Counted from the stretch's first letter, positions 20,716 through 32,027 are shown. The stretch is DNA of 64,000 bases from Lolium rigidum (GCF_022539505.1 NW_025900006.1:205552-269551); one strand, 5' to 3'. The notes: generated from the sequence alone by a model not told the origin. A program made the numbers and translations.

Positions 20716-21648
20716 AGAGAGAGGGGTGGCCATGAAGAGAGAGAGAGAGAGGTGTGTCCACGAAGAGACGGGGAGGGGTATACTGCCCGTTAGATCAGTT
20801 GATCAACGGTTCGTGGAGTTGATCGGTGTGACAACGGCTCAACCAATCAGGATAAGTTTGGGCTTCTGAGAGAATTTGTGACAGAACTTGAGGGCAAAAC
20901 TGAGTAGTACTAACAATCCAAGGGCACATAAATAGTAAATAGACTAAGGGTTTCAAACAAAAAGAATTACAAAATGAAAAATGCGTGTTTTGAACAATAT
21001 AATTCATATTGGGCTACATCAAATTATTTGCAATTTAAATATACATGAGTGTGACAATTATGGCATCATTTAGACAAACTATATTTTTGGGGACGATGTT
21101 TTGCAAAGGGGTTTGAGTGGAAAACCATGCATCTTCATAGCTACACTAGTGATTCTGAGAAGTGGAAATTTGGGGTAAAACTTGATTTATATATGTTTGT
21201 TAAGGTTTTCTAGGTGGCAGTTTGCATAGGAAGACTCCATGAGTAGGTGCCACTATGTTTTTATTTTTTTGGATTTTTTTGCGCATGAAATGACTCAATT
21301 AGATATGTTAATCTCATTTGTTGACTCTCTGTTGACCAGCTACTTGAGGGTAAAACTGAGTATATTGCACTTGCCAGTCTAAGTACTCGAGGGGAAAACT
21401 GAGTATAGATAAAATTTCTGTATAAGGCCCGATGTTATAACTGAGTACACCAAACGTCCCAGGGTTAGACTCGTGTCGCGGTGCACGCTGCAGCCGTGCA
21501 TAGTGGACGCGTGTTGCGGTACACGCCACCTTCGTCTTTATAGAGCCCCTCTTTCTCTCCCGCGACGCACGTTCTCACTGCAACCGCCTCTCCTGTCCCA
21601 TCATCTTCTCCACAACCGAAGAAAAAACACCGAAGAAAACCGCCGGTG

Positions 21649-22710
21649 ATGGACAAGAATGAGATGCCCATTGCCGGCGCATCGGCCGCCGGCGCATCGG
21701 CCGATGCCCCCGTCCAGGCCCCTGTCGCTGCTTCCAACGTAGCAGCCGGCGCATCGGCTGCTGCCCTCGTCCAGGCCCCTTTCGCTACTTCCAACGTAGC
21801 AACCGGCGCATCAGCCGCCGGCGCATCGGCCGCCGCCACCGTCCAGGCCCCCGTCCAGGCCCTCGTCGCTTGGGACCCGTACGAACCAGTGCCGTACGTC
21901 GCGCCGGAGAACCCCTACGACACCAGCATCGTCGACGACGAGCCAGAGGTAACCCTTTGCTCCCTTGTTCTTATCCCATTTCAATCCTTTTGTGTTAGAT
22001 CTAGCGTTATTAGGGTTTGTCTGTTCCTAGTTCAATCCATTTGTGTTAGATCTTGCATTATTAGGGTGCGTCTGTTCCTAGTTCAATCCTTTTGTGTTAG
22101 ATCTTGCGTTATTAGTGCTTGTGATTTGCTTTTGTTTAAGATTTGTGCCGATGATGATGAATATTTGGGCACAAATTGATTCAGGGTTTGGTCAGTAAAC
22201 AATTGGTGTGTACAAATTTGTTGTGCATGATCTTTTGTTTACTCACTCAAATCCTGGATATAAGTGTGTCCATTGTAACTGAGGCTACCTCTTTTTTCGA
22301 GCCCATATTATCATGCATGATCTTTGTTCACTCTCTGTTCCATCATCGTTGCAATTGACTCCGTGTTTTTTTGCATGATCTTTGGTGCTACGTGACAGGT
22401 GCAGAGCAGCAACGTCGACAGCGACGACGAGTCCTTCCACACCAAGACTCGTCACGTCCTCAGGAGGCTGCAGTCCTTCCAATACGATGGCCCCTTTGCT
22501 CGAGGCATTTACAAGTGCCCCTTCTGCAACAGGAAGCTCCGCGCCACCGACTTCAACTGCCTGGTGAACCATGCTGAATCCATTGGCAGATGCGGCGCTA
22601 GAGTTGGAACGACGGTTAACGTGCATGCGTTCATGGCCAAACACAAAGCACTTGGGATTCACTCGCGCAACCTCCGAGGCGAGTCACGAGCGCAACTCCG
22701 GAGGCGCTGA
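21649..22710 (+). CDS. XS-type zinc-finger protein with Ala-rich N-terminus, carried by MULE
   Basis: Exon 1 is 21649-21948 and exon 2 is 22399-22710 (GAG|GTAACC donor, GACAG|GTG acceptor, phase 0), giving 203 residues. Residues 1-75 are Ala-rich repeats based on AAGASA and VQAPVAASNVA. Residues 76-100 carry WDPYEPVPYV and an acidic stretch. Exon 2 has LRRLQSFQYDGPFARG, then YKCPFCNRKLRATDFNCLVN with a following His (HAES) and KHKALGIHSR. This is the zf-XS pattern (C-P-F-C, H, then H) of plant SGS3, IDN2/RDM12 and FDM proteins, which act in RNA-directed silencing. The XS and coiled-coil domains of those proteins are absent. The intron holds a ~48-bp tandem repeat. The ORF is intact and ends 580 bp before the right TIR. 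Function inside the element is unknown. Confidence 0.7.
21975..22132 (+). repeat. Tandem repeat, ~48 bp x 3, in zf-XS intron
   Basis: TTTTGTGTTAGATCT or close variants (with CATTTGTGTTAGATCT) recur about every 48 bases, each followed by GCGTTATTAG-like sequence and CTGTTCCTAGTTCAATCC. Confidence 0.75.
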
Positions 22711-23289
22711 ACATGCCTACTCGCACTCTTCGTATGTGACTGCTCTATCTGTAGAGCAGCTTAAATTCATGTAAAATGTAGCTTATGTTGTAGGGTTCTA
22801 TCGGTACTACTGTTGGATCTGTCGTGAATATATCTATGCTATGTTGGCTGCTGTATGCAGCTTATCCTATATTTTCTCTGGATTTGTGCCCTAGATTTCC
22901 TACCTGATTGTGTAAAAACGAAGGCATAAAGAAATGAATGGCGTTAAAAAACAGAAGGAGAAGCTGCTCTAGATTTGCTACCAATTTGGGCTATCAAATA
23001 TGAATGAGATCGAGCGAGAAAGAGGAAAAAGGTACATTGAAAACTGCTAATCTGGGCGAAAGAGACAGAAACCACTCGTGCCCACGTCCCGGACCCACTC
23101 GGCTCCACACGCTTCGGCCCCACACGCTACGGCCACACAAACATGGTCTCTTCCTGTCCCACGCGGTTTCTTGCTACCAGCCCCACACGACGCGACCCCA
23201 CAAACGACACGACCCCACTCGGTAGCACGGAACGGTCAACTTAACGGATTCCTGCCGTCTGAGCTGCTTCTGCGGATATCAAACAAGGA

Positions 23290-23372
23290 CTTGGGGAAAA
23301 CTGAGGAAAAACTAAGTAGCTGGGGGAAACTGAGCACAACTAAGAAACCGAGGGCACGAAAATCGAAATCCC
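23290..23372 (-). repeat. MULE right terminal inverted repeat
   Basis: 83 bp; on the minus strand it begins GGGATTTCGATTTTCG. It pairs with 19011-19093 and is followed by the target duplication TTATAAATA. Confidence 0.9.
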
Positions 23373-23932
23373 TTATAAATAAACGCATTACCTAAACAAT
23401 GCCTGCAAACTAAAAATAAAGGCAGTCTTAGACAGTCCCAGCAAATGCAAATAAATGAAGTACTTACAAGCGCATATAAATTAAAGTGAGGCACTCCTCA
23501 AATACAAAATCCCGGCAACTGTAATAATTTTGCATTTATCCAAAACTTATTCACAATCCCAGCAATCGCAACCCCGACAATGAAAAGTTTGCTTATACAA
23601 GTTTACTAAATTTGCTTACGGAAGTCCTGAAGGGGAACATGCATATAAAACAAAAAAAATACATCCTACACGAACATCCAAGATCTATTCTATGTAGATG
23701 ATGTAACTCGTATTCAATCGATATTACTCACCGAGTAATGCGGAAGAGCTCAATAATAGTGATAATCCAAGAGATCCCCGTAGTTAGGATAATTACTCCC
23801 AACCACGAGGATATCTCCTCCTCGCTCCAGGAATTGGACGGGCAATTCATGCGGTGTAGGCCACGCGTACGGAAGTATGATCCGTGAGGGATTTCCTGCC
23901 CAGGGCTAGGCACTAACGGTGAGAGAGGTTCA

Positions 23933-24120
23933 TGTTGGAAATATGCCCTAGTGGCAATAATACCTTGTTCACGATAAATATTTGTACTCAAGGCTAGAAT
24001 TGTATAAAGCTGGAAAAATAGTACTTGTGTGATTTGCAAACAACACCGTGTCACTAGCAAGTCTCTACTAGACTAGCCCGTTGGTTAACCATGGTTAAGA
24101 TTTTCTAACCATGGTTCGTG
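23933..24120 (+). repeat. Copia (Angela/WIS-type) LTR fragment in copy 2
   Basis: The same LTR start as at 18433, copied by the tandem duplication, with a short internal deletion after GCAATAATA relative to copy 1. Confidence 0.7.
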
Positions 24121-24180
24121 GAGGAGCATTCAAAAAGGGATGCTCCTAATGCTAACGGGGAGGGAGGCAGAGAGAGAGAG

Positions 24181-24889
24181 TTAAGGGCAGAGCAAGCTTG
24201 AAATTAGGAGGTGAACCAACGGAGGATGGAGGTTGCACGCATGTATGTGGAGAAAGAGGTGCGCAGGGAGGCTGTGAGATGGAAATGCAGATATTAAGAT
24301 ATTAAGAGAAAGTGATGTTGAAAGGCACATGCAGGAGAAGAACGCGGGGACATGACCGGAAAATATTCAAGCTGGACGCAGGGCATGTAGAGTGATGTTA
24401 TAGGAGCAATATATCTTAATTTCAGTTTTAGTGTGCCGTTGTATCTTAATTTCAGCTGTAGTGTAGAGTTGTACTTTAATTTCTGGTGTATTGTACCTCA
24501 AGTTAATGTCTTAATAAAGAATGTTGATTTCCCACCAATTTATTCCGCCTAATTGATTTCCACCAAATTGATTATACGTGGAAGGTATGTTATCATTGTA
24601 CTCTTTGCGTAAGTGATAAATTTTATTAGCATGTGTGTGATGATAAATGAATATAAAGAATGCATGAACTATATTCTTGTACTATATTGGATGCCACTCA
24701 ACAGTCCATAACGTAATCCACATGTCATTACGTCTCCTCCAATCGATGCAATTCATGCATTTATTGTCTTTCCTACAATCTAATAAGTTTTTAAATTTAA
24801 ATGCAATAAATTGTACTTGAAATGCAATATGTGGTTTTATTAATTAAAATGGCTGAACCTAGCACATCATTGTTTAGTCATCTGGGTAA
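24181..24889. other. Intergenic DNA, no gene seen
   Basis: AT-rich sequence. Three imperfect ~33-bp repeats on the phrase TATCTTAATTTCAG occur at 24408-24500. No coding region supported. Confidence 0.4.
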
Positions 24890-26040
24890 GGGCGGGGGAC
24901 ATCTTGATAGAGACCAAACTGCCGTATGACTCGCTCTGGGTTATATGTCTCAACCATCCACATGAAGAGGAGGTTGCAGTGTGTCATCAACAAGCTCAAG
25001 TCTCTCAACATGTCCTCGGGTGGGGTCTAGGCACCCCAAACGTCCTAAGCATCCCGAATCGTCCATGGGTGCTATGGGACCATGTAATCCTCTAGCTCCT
25101 CAAACTCCTGGTGGTATTCGGGGTAGCAACCGCGTACCACATTTTTTGACCATTTTTGCATGTATCCACTGACTTTCAAATGTTAGAGAGCCATGATGTT
25201 CATGTGCATCGTTTTATGGATAGATTTTGTTGACTATGTAGTGACATCCAAAAGGTACTCCCACTACCATGAATGAAGGAAGCTACACTTTTGTTTTCTA
25301 AGTGGCGTCACATAACCCCCTGTAGGTATGAACGAGAATGGTTGAACCGAAGTTGTATATGGGGATGGGAGGTAAAGGGGCATCCACTATTTCATCGGCA
25401 ATCTTAATGAGACTCAGGTGAACAACGTCACCATGTGACGAAGGGAACATTATACCAAAAAGATACAAAAAAAATATGCAAAGAGATGCCGCCTCACCAT
25501 TTCATTATCTGTGTCACCGTCTCATTATTTGCATTGGCAGGAAACTTAGCAAAATGGTTGACTAGCTAGCTTAGAGGGACACGCCTAGGACGTTGCCCAA
25601 CGCGGGTGTTAGCAGGCACTAGAAAGCCTAGGAAACCTACTACTTCGAGTGCCAAATAATAGAATGTGATGCAAGGACCAATGGCTTACCACATATTGTC
25701 ACAAGTGATCATGGACACATCGCTTAGAGAGTAGGTGTCAACTCCCCACAATGTAAGTGAAAGATGTTTGTTTTAGGTCTCCAACGATCAACAAGGACTG
25801 ACATAAGAGAGGGATCTAATAGTAACTTCTTTGTGCTTGATGTAAGCTTAAAATATGCAAGAAGTCCGTGAGCACGCGGGTGCTGCTCATAACCCTCGTG
25901 AGAATTTAACATGTTCTTGATCATGTGAATCCTGAAGGTCGTAGAATAGTTCAAGTGGGCGTCCGACTAATATCAGAGGAGGCATCAGTGATCGGCATCA
26001 GACGACGCCTCTAAAAGGTCTGGCAAATGCAACGTCATAA
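24890..26040 (-). pseudogene. Plant mobile domain (PMD) gene of a decayed MULE
   Basis: On the minus strand from about 26040 downward: an opening segment with HPRAHGLLAYFKL, then LVDRWRPKTNIFHLHCGELT at about 25760, which is the signature of the plant mobile domain (usual form DRWRPETHTFHLPCGEMT). After stops and frame changes it continues RHLFAYFLYLFG and IPIYNFGSTILVHTYRG, ending with the YNPERVIRQFGLYQDVP phrase at about 24900-24960 that closes the domain. PMD proteins occur both in transposons (MULE and gypsy) and as domesticated nuclear genes such as MAIN. Many stops make this copy dead. The MULE transposase on the same strand at 29440-31060 probably belonged to the same element, now separated by inserted LTRs. 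Confidence 0.7.
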
Positions 26041-26210
26041 CATGTACACACAATCACACATTAGTAATAAATAATAATATTTAAATACATATGCATGCAT
26101 CGATGGGATTTGGCTAATGACTGCATGCCCATTATTAAAATACACACATTGAATGTACCACACAGAGGGCTCTATGAAACTAAAAAATTACATCATTGAT
26201 GGAAACAATA

Positions 26211-29200
26211 TGTGTGTACCAATACGATGGGGCTTCAAGTGCAGAGTGTTGTAGCAAGCGTATTTTTTCCACAATGATGACTCAAGGTTTTATATTGAAC
26301 TCTCGGGGAATTGGCTTAGAAGCTGAATTTTTCCTCTCCTCTTCAAGCAACCTGCAAAATTAAGTTCTTGCCTTGTGTCCCGAACTCCACCTTGTGGTTG
26401 TCAATCACAAGGTTTCATATTAGTAATAGGAAATACAAGTAAGAAATAAAGTAAAGTAAACAACTTAAGTAAACTAAATAAAACAAAGGGTATTTGGGTT
26501 TTGTGTGTGTGTATGAAGATAGTATTTTTGGTATTTTCGGATTGAATAAGAGTAGAAAATATAAACAAGGTAAAAATGTTGGAAATGTGTTTCTAGTGAT
26601 TTAAAATAGACCGGGGTTCATGGGTTGACATGTCTACTCTATTTTTAAGATATAGTGGACACTAGCAATTCATCAATGGCATAATATTGGTGGAACTTTA
26701 ATGCTTGTTTGATAAGAATTCATAATGGCATCACGTCCTAACATAGATATGATGTAACACATCTCTCTTATACTCCTCAAGAAATGAAAACTCCAAGCTA
26801 TCTTAAATTAAAAATCAATAGAGTATAACTTTAACTAATATGACATAATGTTTGAATATTAAATATGCTACATACAACAAACAAGATTACCACGATGTCA
26901 CATGATAAACATAGCACATGTATTCACTTTATCCCTAGTGAGACATCAAAAGAAATGTAAATATCGTAGTATATTATGAATTTGTTGTTACTATCCAATC
27001 ACTACCACCATGCTACTCCATCTAATACACACTGATGTCTACGCACGCTTCTATTCCTGTAGACAGTGTTGGGCCTCCAAGAGCAGAGGTTTGTAGAACA
27101 GCAGCAAGTTTCCCTTAAGTGAATCACCCAAGGTTTATCGAACTCAGGGAGGTAGAGGTCAAAGATATCCCTCTCAAGCAACCCTGCAATTAAGATACAA
27201 GAAGTCTCTTGTGTCCCCAACACACCTGATACACTTGTCAGATGTATAGGTGCACTAGTTCGGCGAAGAGATAGTGAAATACAAGTAATATGGATGATTG
27301 TAAGTAGTAATTGCAATCTGAAATAAAAATGGCAGCAAGCAAACATGTAGCAGAACTTGTTGGAAACGGTGTTTCAATGCTTAGAAATAAGGCCTATGGA
27401 TCATACTTTCACTAGTGGACACTCTCAACAATGATCACATAACTGCTACTCTTAAACACTCTCTTGTTGGATAACAAACACCATTCATTGTGTAGGGCTA
27501 CAAAGCACACCTCAAGCCGGAGTAAACAAGCTTCACAACTTCATAAAGGAATCACACACGATGCGCACACTGTCACCATCACACCGTGGAGAGTGAATCC
27601 GGAGTTCATATTAAAGTAACCTCTAGAGTGCATAATAGACCGTTAGCATACACACTGTCACCAATAGCTATGAAAGGGGGAATAGATCACATCAATACTA
27701 TCATAGTAATAGTTAACTTCATAATCTACAAGAGATTACAATCATAACCTACGCCAAGTACTACATGATGCACACACTGTCAACTTTACATCATGGAGGA
27801 GGAATAGACTACTTTAATAACATCACTAGAGTAGCACATAGATTAATAGTGATACAAAGCTCATGATCACATAAAGATCACACCATGGGAGAGAGATGAA
27901 CCACATAGCTACCGGTAGAGCCCTCAGCCTCGGGGAGAACTACTCCCTCCTCATCATGGGAGACAGCAACGGCGATGAAGATGGCGGTGGTATCGATGGA
28001 GATGACTCCGGGGGCAATTCCCCATCCCGGCGGCGTGCCGGAACAGAAACTTCTGTCCCTCGAAACTTGTATTCGCGATGGCGGCGGCTACGGAACTCTT
28101 CGTGGAATATCGTCGATCGTTTTAGGGTTTTCGCGACGGACAGAATATATAGGCGAAAGGGCGGAGTCGGAGGAGTCCCGAGGGGGCCACCCCATAGGGC
28201 GGCGCCCCCCCCCCCCTCTTGGCCGCCCCAGCCTATGGTGTGGAGGTCGTGGGCCTCCCCCTGGCTTGCCCTTCTGGCTCCGTGTGTCCCTCGGAAAAAT
28301 AGGAGGTTTGGCTTTTGTTTCGTCCAATTCCGAGAATATTTCCTGTGTAGAATTTCTGAAACCAAAAACAGCAGAAAATAGGAACTGGCGCTTCGGCATC
28401 TTGTTAATAGGTTAGTGTCGGAAAATGCATCAAAATGATATAAAGTATGAATAAAATATGTAGGTACTGTCATAAAACTAGCATGGAACATTAGAAATTA
28501 TATATACGTTGGAGACGTATCACACACTTCTCTCCACGCATGATCTTGTATACAAGTTGGATCAGAACAAGCACTTAAGAACGTGGTACATTATATGCAT
28601 CTATCAATACATCTTACACATAATAGGTTACAGTCTCATATATCAATATCATAAAATAAAGATCCATCATATAGGAATTACATATATGACCATAATCATA
28701 TTGGGAAGCTCATATGGTACCACAATCTATGAAGAAAAGGAGACAGAACGATCAAGCTACTGCCACAAACACATTCTCCAGAGGTGGAATACTCTCTCTC
28801 GATCATGGTGATGACGGTGGAGATGTTGGAGAAGGTGGGGATCCCTCCGGTGGCGTCTCCGGTGGAGTTTCCCCCTCCAATCCGCTAGTTCTAGATCAGT
28901 TTCGGTGTTTCTCTATTTCCGCCGTGCTCCTCTCGAGGAAGCCTGAGGAAGTCCCTTATATAGTGATTTTTAGGTCAAACGAAGTCCGTCGGTGAAAGAA
29001 TCAAGTGAATCATACGATCGAGGAGGGAAAGAGGGGTGGTGGCACGCCCTCATTGCCTGGGCGCGCCGGTAGGCCTCTTTTGGCCCTCCTGGCCATCTCG
29101 TGAGGTCCAACCGCTCCAAATGCTTCTCTCGATGAAATACTGAGGTTCCCAAAATACTAGCTCAATTTGACTTCGTTAAGGTCCCTAAAAGTTAAAATAC

Positions 29201-29335
29201 ACAAAACAGGATTTTCCTATCCGGCAGAGTTATAGCCCAAATAAAGAGGATCATTGGTAAATCCCAAAAAATCAATATAAAACATGGATATAACATCATA
29301 TATATTGCAAATATGTGGGAATATGTGTCAACAAA
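26211..29335 (-). mobile_element. Solo LTR of a gypsy-type element, interrupted
   Basis: In minus sense it starts TGTTGACACATATTCCCAC at 29335 and ends near 26211. After removal of the inner insertion it is about 1.63 kb, with no internal retroelement sequence next to it. The sequence matches my recollection of a common Triticeae gypsy LTR (TATA-like TTATATAGTG near 28957, AAAACAGGATTTTCC near 29206). No target-site duplication could be confirmed (CAATA left, AACTT right), so the left boundary is approximate or the flanks have decayed. Confidence 0.6.
27033..28522 (-). mobile_element. Solo gypsy LTR, 1,490 bp, TSD CACAC
   Basis: Plus-strand ends are TGATGTCTACGCACGC and GGAGACGTATCA, so in minus sense it starts TGATACGTCTCC. 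CACAC flanks it on both sides (27028-27032 and 28523-28527). It is a relative of the LTR at 2456-4053 in its first ~250 bases. It sits inside the older LTR 26211-29335. A C-run of 13 occurs near 28205. Reading frames on either strand are not genes. Confidence 0.88.
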
Positions 29336-29439
29336 CTTCAAAGTTCATGCATGCATTTAACATGCACCAATCATGCAGCGTCGTTTTTGCATGCATGCCC
29401 ATTGTTTAAGTGCACGCATCCATTGTACCATGCCCTTTT

Positions 29440-31060
29440 TAAAATATTATTACAAAACACCACATACAGATTTATGCTAACAAAAAAATACATCATCTCG
29501 GGTTGTTGTTGTTGTGGTAAGGGCTTTCCCCCTCGCGGGCAACAACGGCGTGGTTCTCCTGCCTGGCTATGATCCATGTCATTTCTATAATGTCGAGATT
29601 GGCATCGTCCCTTCGCGGTTCTTTTCAACATCTGGTCTGGAACCCATTTGGTTTTTTTTCTAGCCACACGTCCCTATAGTGTTGATCCACGGCTAGGCCA
29701 AGAACTCACCGTTCCATGTTCTGAGTAGGTTGTGTGCTGCAGCCGCCCTGAGGACATTACTACCTAGGTAGCCAAAAAGCTTCAGCTCATGTTGGGGCCG
29801 ATGCTAACAGCTTGCTTTCTTGATCCTCTGTGGTGGCCTTTCACATACTTCGCCCGTACGCGGATTTTCTAGTTATTCCTAAGTGTGTCAGTTTACCGAA
29901 ACCCATGGCTTTGGGATTTGTTGCTTTCTCATCCAGATGTTGTTGCATGTTTTAGACCATAGCTTGTTCAATTGGTCTTGTGCATTTGCGATATGGACTC
30001 TGTCTGCAACGTATGACAAAGTCCAGTTTCAAGTTTCAAGAATCAGGGATGTGATAGGGAGGGCCCACACACCTTTCAGCACACCATTTACACCTCCAAC
30101 ATGTTGTTGGACGTTATGTCGTGCCGACCCCAACGTTCGTGAGCTTGCGCCCACTTACTCAAATCAAGGCAATTCTCGGTAATCTACGTAGACTTTATTT
30201 CCGTCCGACAGCCCCTTCGGTCTTCTCTCGGTGGCAAGGCAGCACATTCAATTTCTTTATTTATCGCACACCAAATTGCAGTCATCTTTGTTGATGTCTT
30301 ATGCATGCACATCCTCTTGCATAGCTTGAACCAATCCTTGTTCATGAAACTTTGAGTAAAAATGAGCTACCAAATGCCTCGTGCACCACCTTCTCTCTAT
30401 GTCAGGCCAACCCAATTAGAGTCCGAGGAATGCTAGAATATTCTGAGCGTGTTCGATAGGTCCGCGTTGCGATCTGAGATGATGCAAATATCGGGCCGAT
30501 TTTTCACCACTCTCCTCTTCAAGCAGGTGAGGAACCATAACAAACTATCTTTGTTCTCTCTCTCCACTAGTGTATAGGCAATAGGCAAGAGCTGTTTTTT
30601 TTTTTGCTATGATCGCTGCGAAGATTATACCCTTGTACTTTTTAGTGAGAAAGGTACCATCTATTGGCAGCACTGGATGATAATGGTGGAATGCATATAT
30701 AGTCTCGGGGAATGCCCAAAATAAACGATCAAGGATTTTTTTGTTATCCTCCCTGGGGTTTTGATGTTGTCTCCTGAACACTTGAGTCCCCCGGTTAGCT
30801 GTCGCCATCTGATGGAGCATCCTGGGGTCAAGGTCACATGTCTCATAGGTGCCATACAACCTTTGAAAAATGTTCTCCTTCATAGGCCTAGTCTTCCTGT
30901 AGCTGACTTTCAAGCCAATCTGATCTTTTGCGTATTTTTTGCAGCTTCATAATACCAATGTTTATTTCTTCCACGGCCACATGCATGATATGCGATACAT
31001 AGTTTGAGGTGACGTGACATTGCAATGCTCATTGAGAGCCCCAACCTGCTCGCTACTATG
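29440..31060 (-). pseudogene. MuDR/MULE transposase, many frame breaks
   Basis: Minus-strand reading from about 31060: HWYYEAAK and DQIGLKVSYRKTRPMKENIF (N-terminal part), then KILDRLFWAFPETIYAFHHY and PVLPIDGTFLTKKYKG, the first catalytic-Asp block of the MULE DDE domain, at about 30650. After stops follow GWPDIERRWCTRHL, typical of the region before the second catalytic site, then HNVQQHVGGVNGVLKG, and near 29600 the basic C-terminus KKTKWVPDQMLKRTAKG. The enzyme cuts and joins Mutator-type TIRs in the nucleus. At least six stops or shifts disable it. It is too decayed to be the source of activity for the MULE at 19011-23372, and no TIR of that type flanks it. Confidence 0.8.
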
Positions 31061-31320
31061 GGGTTCTATTTTTGAGATATGCTAGGGTTGACATACCCTA
31101 CAGATCTTGCGAGTGATCACTCTTCCCTGCAACCTCCATTCAATTTGAGCATATTAATTTTAGCTGCATTCGATCAGACTGCTTCACAATGTGATGGCGA
31201 GATATACCTTTGCATACCTTTTTACTGCTTAGTCAGTGGAGTTCTTGTCAGGGAAACTTTGCCCAACCTATAAACTTGCCTCCCCTAAGCATGGAATAGA
31301 GTGGAATTCATTTTTGATGG

Positions 31321-31587
31321 TCATAGTTTGTAAGAAGTTAGGGTGCATCGGTGCCGCAGCCGCCCTTTGGGAAGGACCAGCACCTTCTTCGTCCGAAGAG
31401 GATTCAGGTTAATAAGAGCGAGCGTCATCGTCCAACGCCTCCGACAATCCCTCCATGTATCCGTGCCCCACCCTCCACAATCCACCGTCGCTGGATCTAA
31501 GACCACCCCACCCTGTGTGCACACCTCCGTGCAAACGAATCTCTGCATATCCCTAATATCGAGAAGCTCCGCTGAGTCGCCTCTCAT
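31321..31587 (-). other. Unrecognised minus-strand ORF, 88 codons
   Basis: The frame starts MRGDSAELLDIRDMQRFVCT and ends KGRLRHRCTLTSYKL. It reads like protein in its first half and is GC-rich compared with surroundings, but I recognise no domain. It could be a broken exon of a host gene carried beside the decayed MULE. Confidence 0.2.
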
Positions 31588-31849
31588 CTAGGTCAGGCGA
31601 GCAAATCCCATCGAACAACAAATGTTCCATTAATCAGTTCCCACAAGATTCTAAAACTTGTTCCTGGTGCAATTGTTGTAACAAAACGTTCTTCATTCAT
31701 GTCCCAGGGTTATAATCAGAGGACTACGTTCTTACGTTACCCATGTGAACGCCGGCAGACTTAGCCAGATACGCAAATCTAACCCTGCCATTTACCTTGA
31801 TCCGCCATTGTCGCAGTACTGAAACAGAAGGGAAAAATAAGAAGGTAAC
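31588..31849. other. Intergenic DNA left of copia insertion
   Basis: No gene supported. A minus-strand ATGGCGGATCAAG|GTAAATGG near 31805 looks like a short first exon with a splice donor, but nothing downstream confirms it. Confidence 0.25.
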
Positions 31850-31854
31850 AAAAC

Positions 31855-32027
31855 TAAAACAATATGGTCACGGGTGAATCAATGTCCTACCTCGTGCCGA
31901 TGATACATATATATATGAGAGAGTACATCTTGTGTTACAAGTTTACAAGTTGACTTAGGGGCTAAGCCTAAACCCTAACCACCGCCGGCGCCTGGGCTAA
32001 TGGGCCAGGCTGGTCGATGGTCTAACA
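31855..32027 (-). repeat. Copia 3' LTR
   Basis: 173 bp; in minus sense it starts TGTTAGACCATCGACC and ends CCATATTGTTTTA, so the usual terminal CA is TA here in both LTRs. Preceded in minus sense by the polypurine tract GACTGCGGGGGCG (32028-32040). Confidence 0.9.

Larger units (their letters stand above)
19011..23372. mobile_element. Mutator-like element (MULE), 4,362 bp, complete, no transposase
   Basis: The termini are 83-bp inverted repeats, 19011-19093 and 23290-23372, matching at about 74 of 83 positions; both end GGGATTTC at the outer edge. The 9-bp duplication TTATAAATA is perfect (19002-19010 and 23373-23381), which with long TIRs is diagnostic of Mutator-like elements. The empty site survives in copy 1 of the local duplication. 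Cargo: a GRF-type zinc-finger gene (19397-19921) and an XS-type zinc-finger gene (21649-22710), both on the plus strand and spliced, with a 150-160-bp tandem repeat between them. No MuDR-type transposase is seen, so it would move in trans. TIR-like internal phrases occur at about 20885 and 21345-21470. Confidence 0.9.
18693..24180 (+). repeat. Tandem duplication, copy 2 (interrupted by MULE)
   Basis: 18693-19010 plus 23373-24180 together match copy 1 from end to end, except for an extra 48-bp inverted-repeat piece at 18754-18801 and a shortened LTR start. The interruption at 19011-23372 is the MULE. Confidence 0.8.

Noticed and set aside
27896..28491. 161- and 183-codon frames
   Set aside because: They lie wholly inside the solo LTR with TSD CACAC; LTR sequence, not a gene.
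31795..31830. First exon of a host gene (MADQG then GTAAAT)
   Set aside because: Five codons and a donor are too little; no second exon found to the left.
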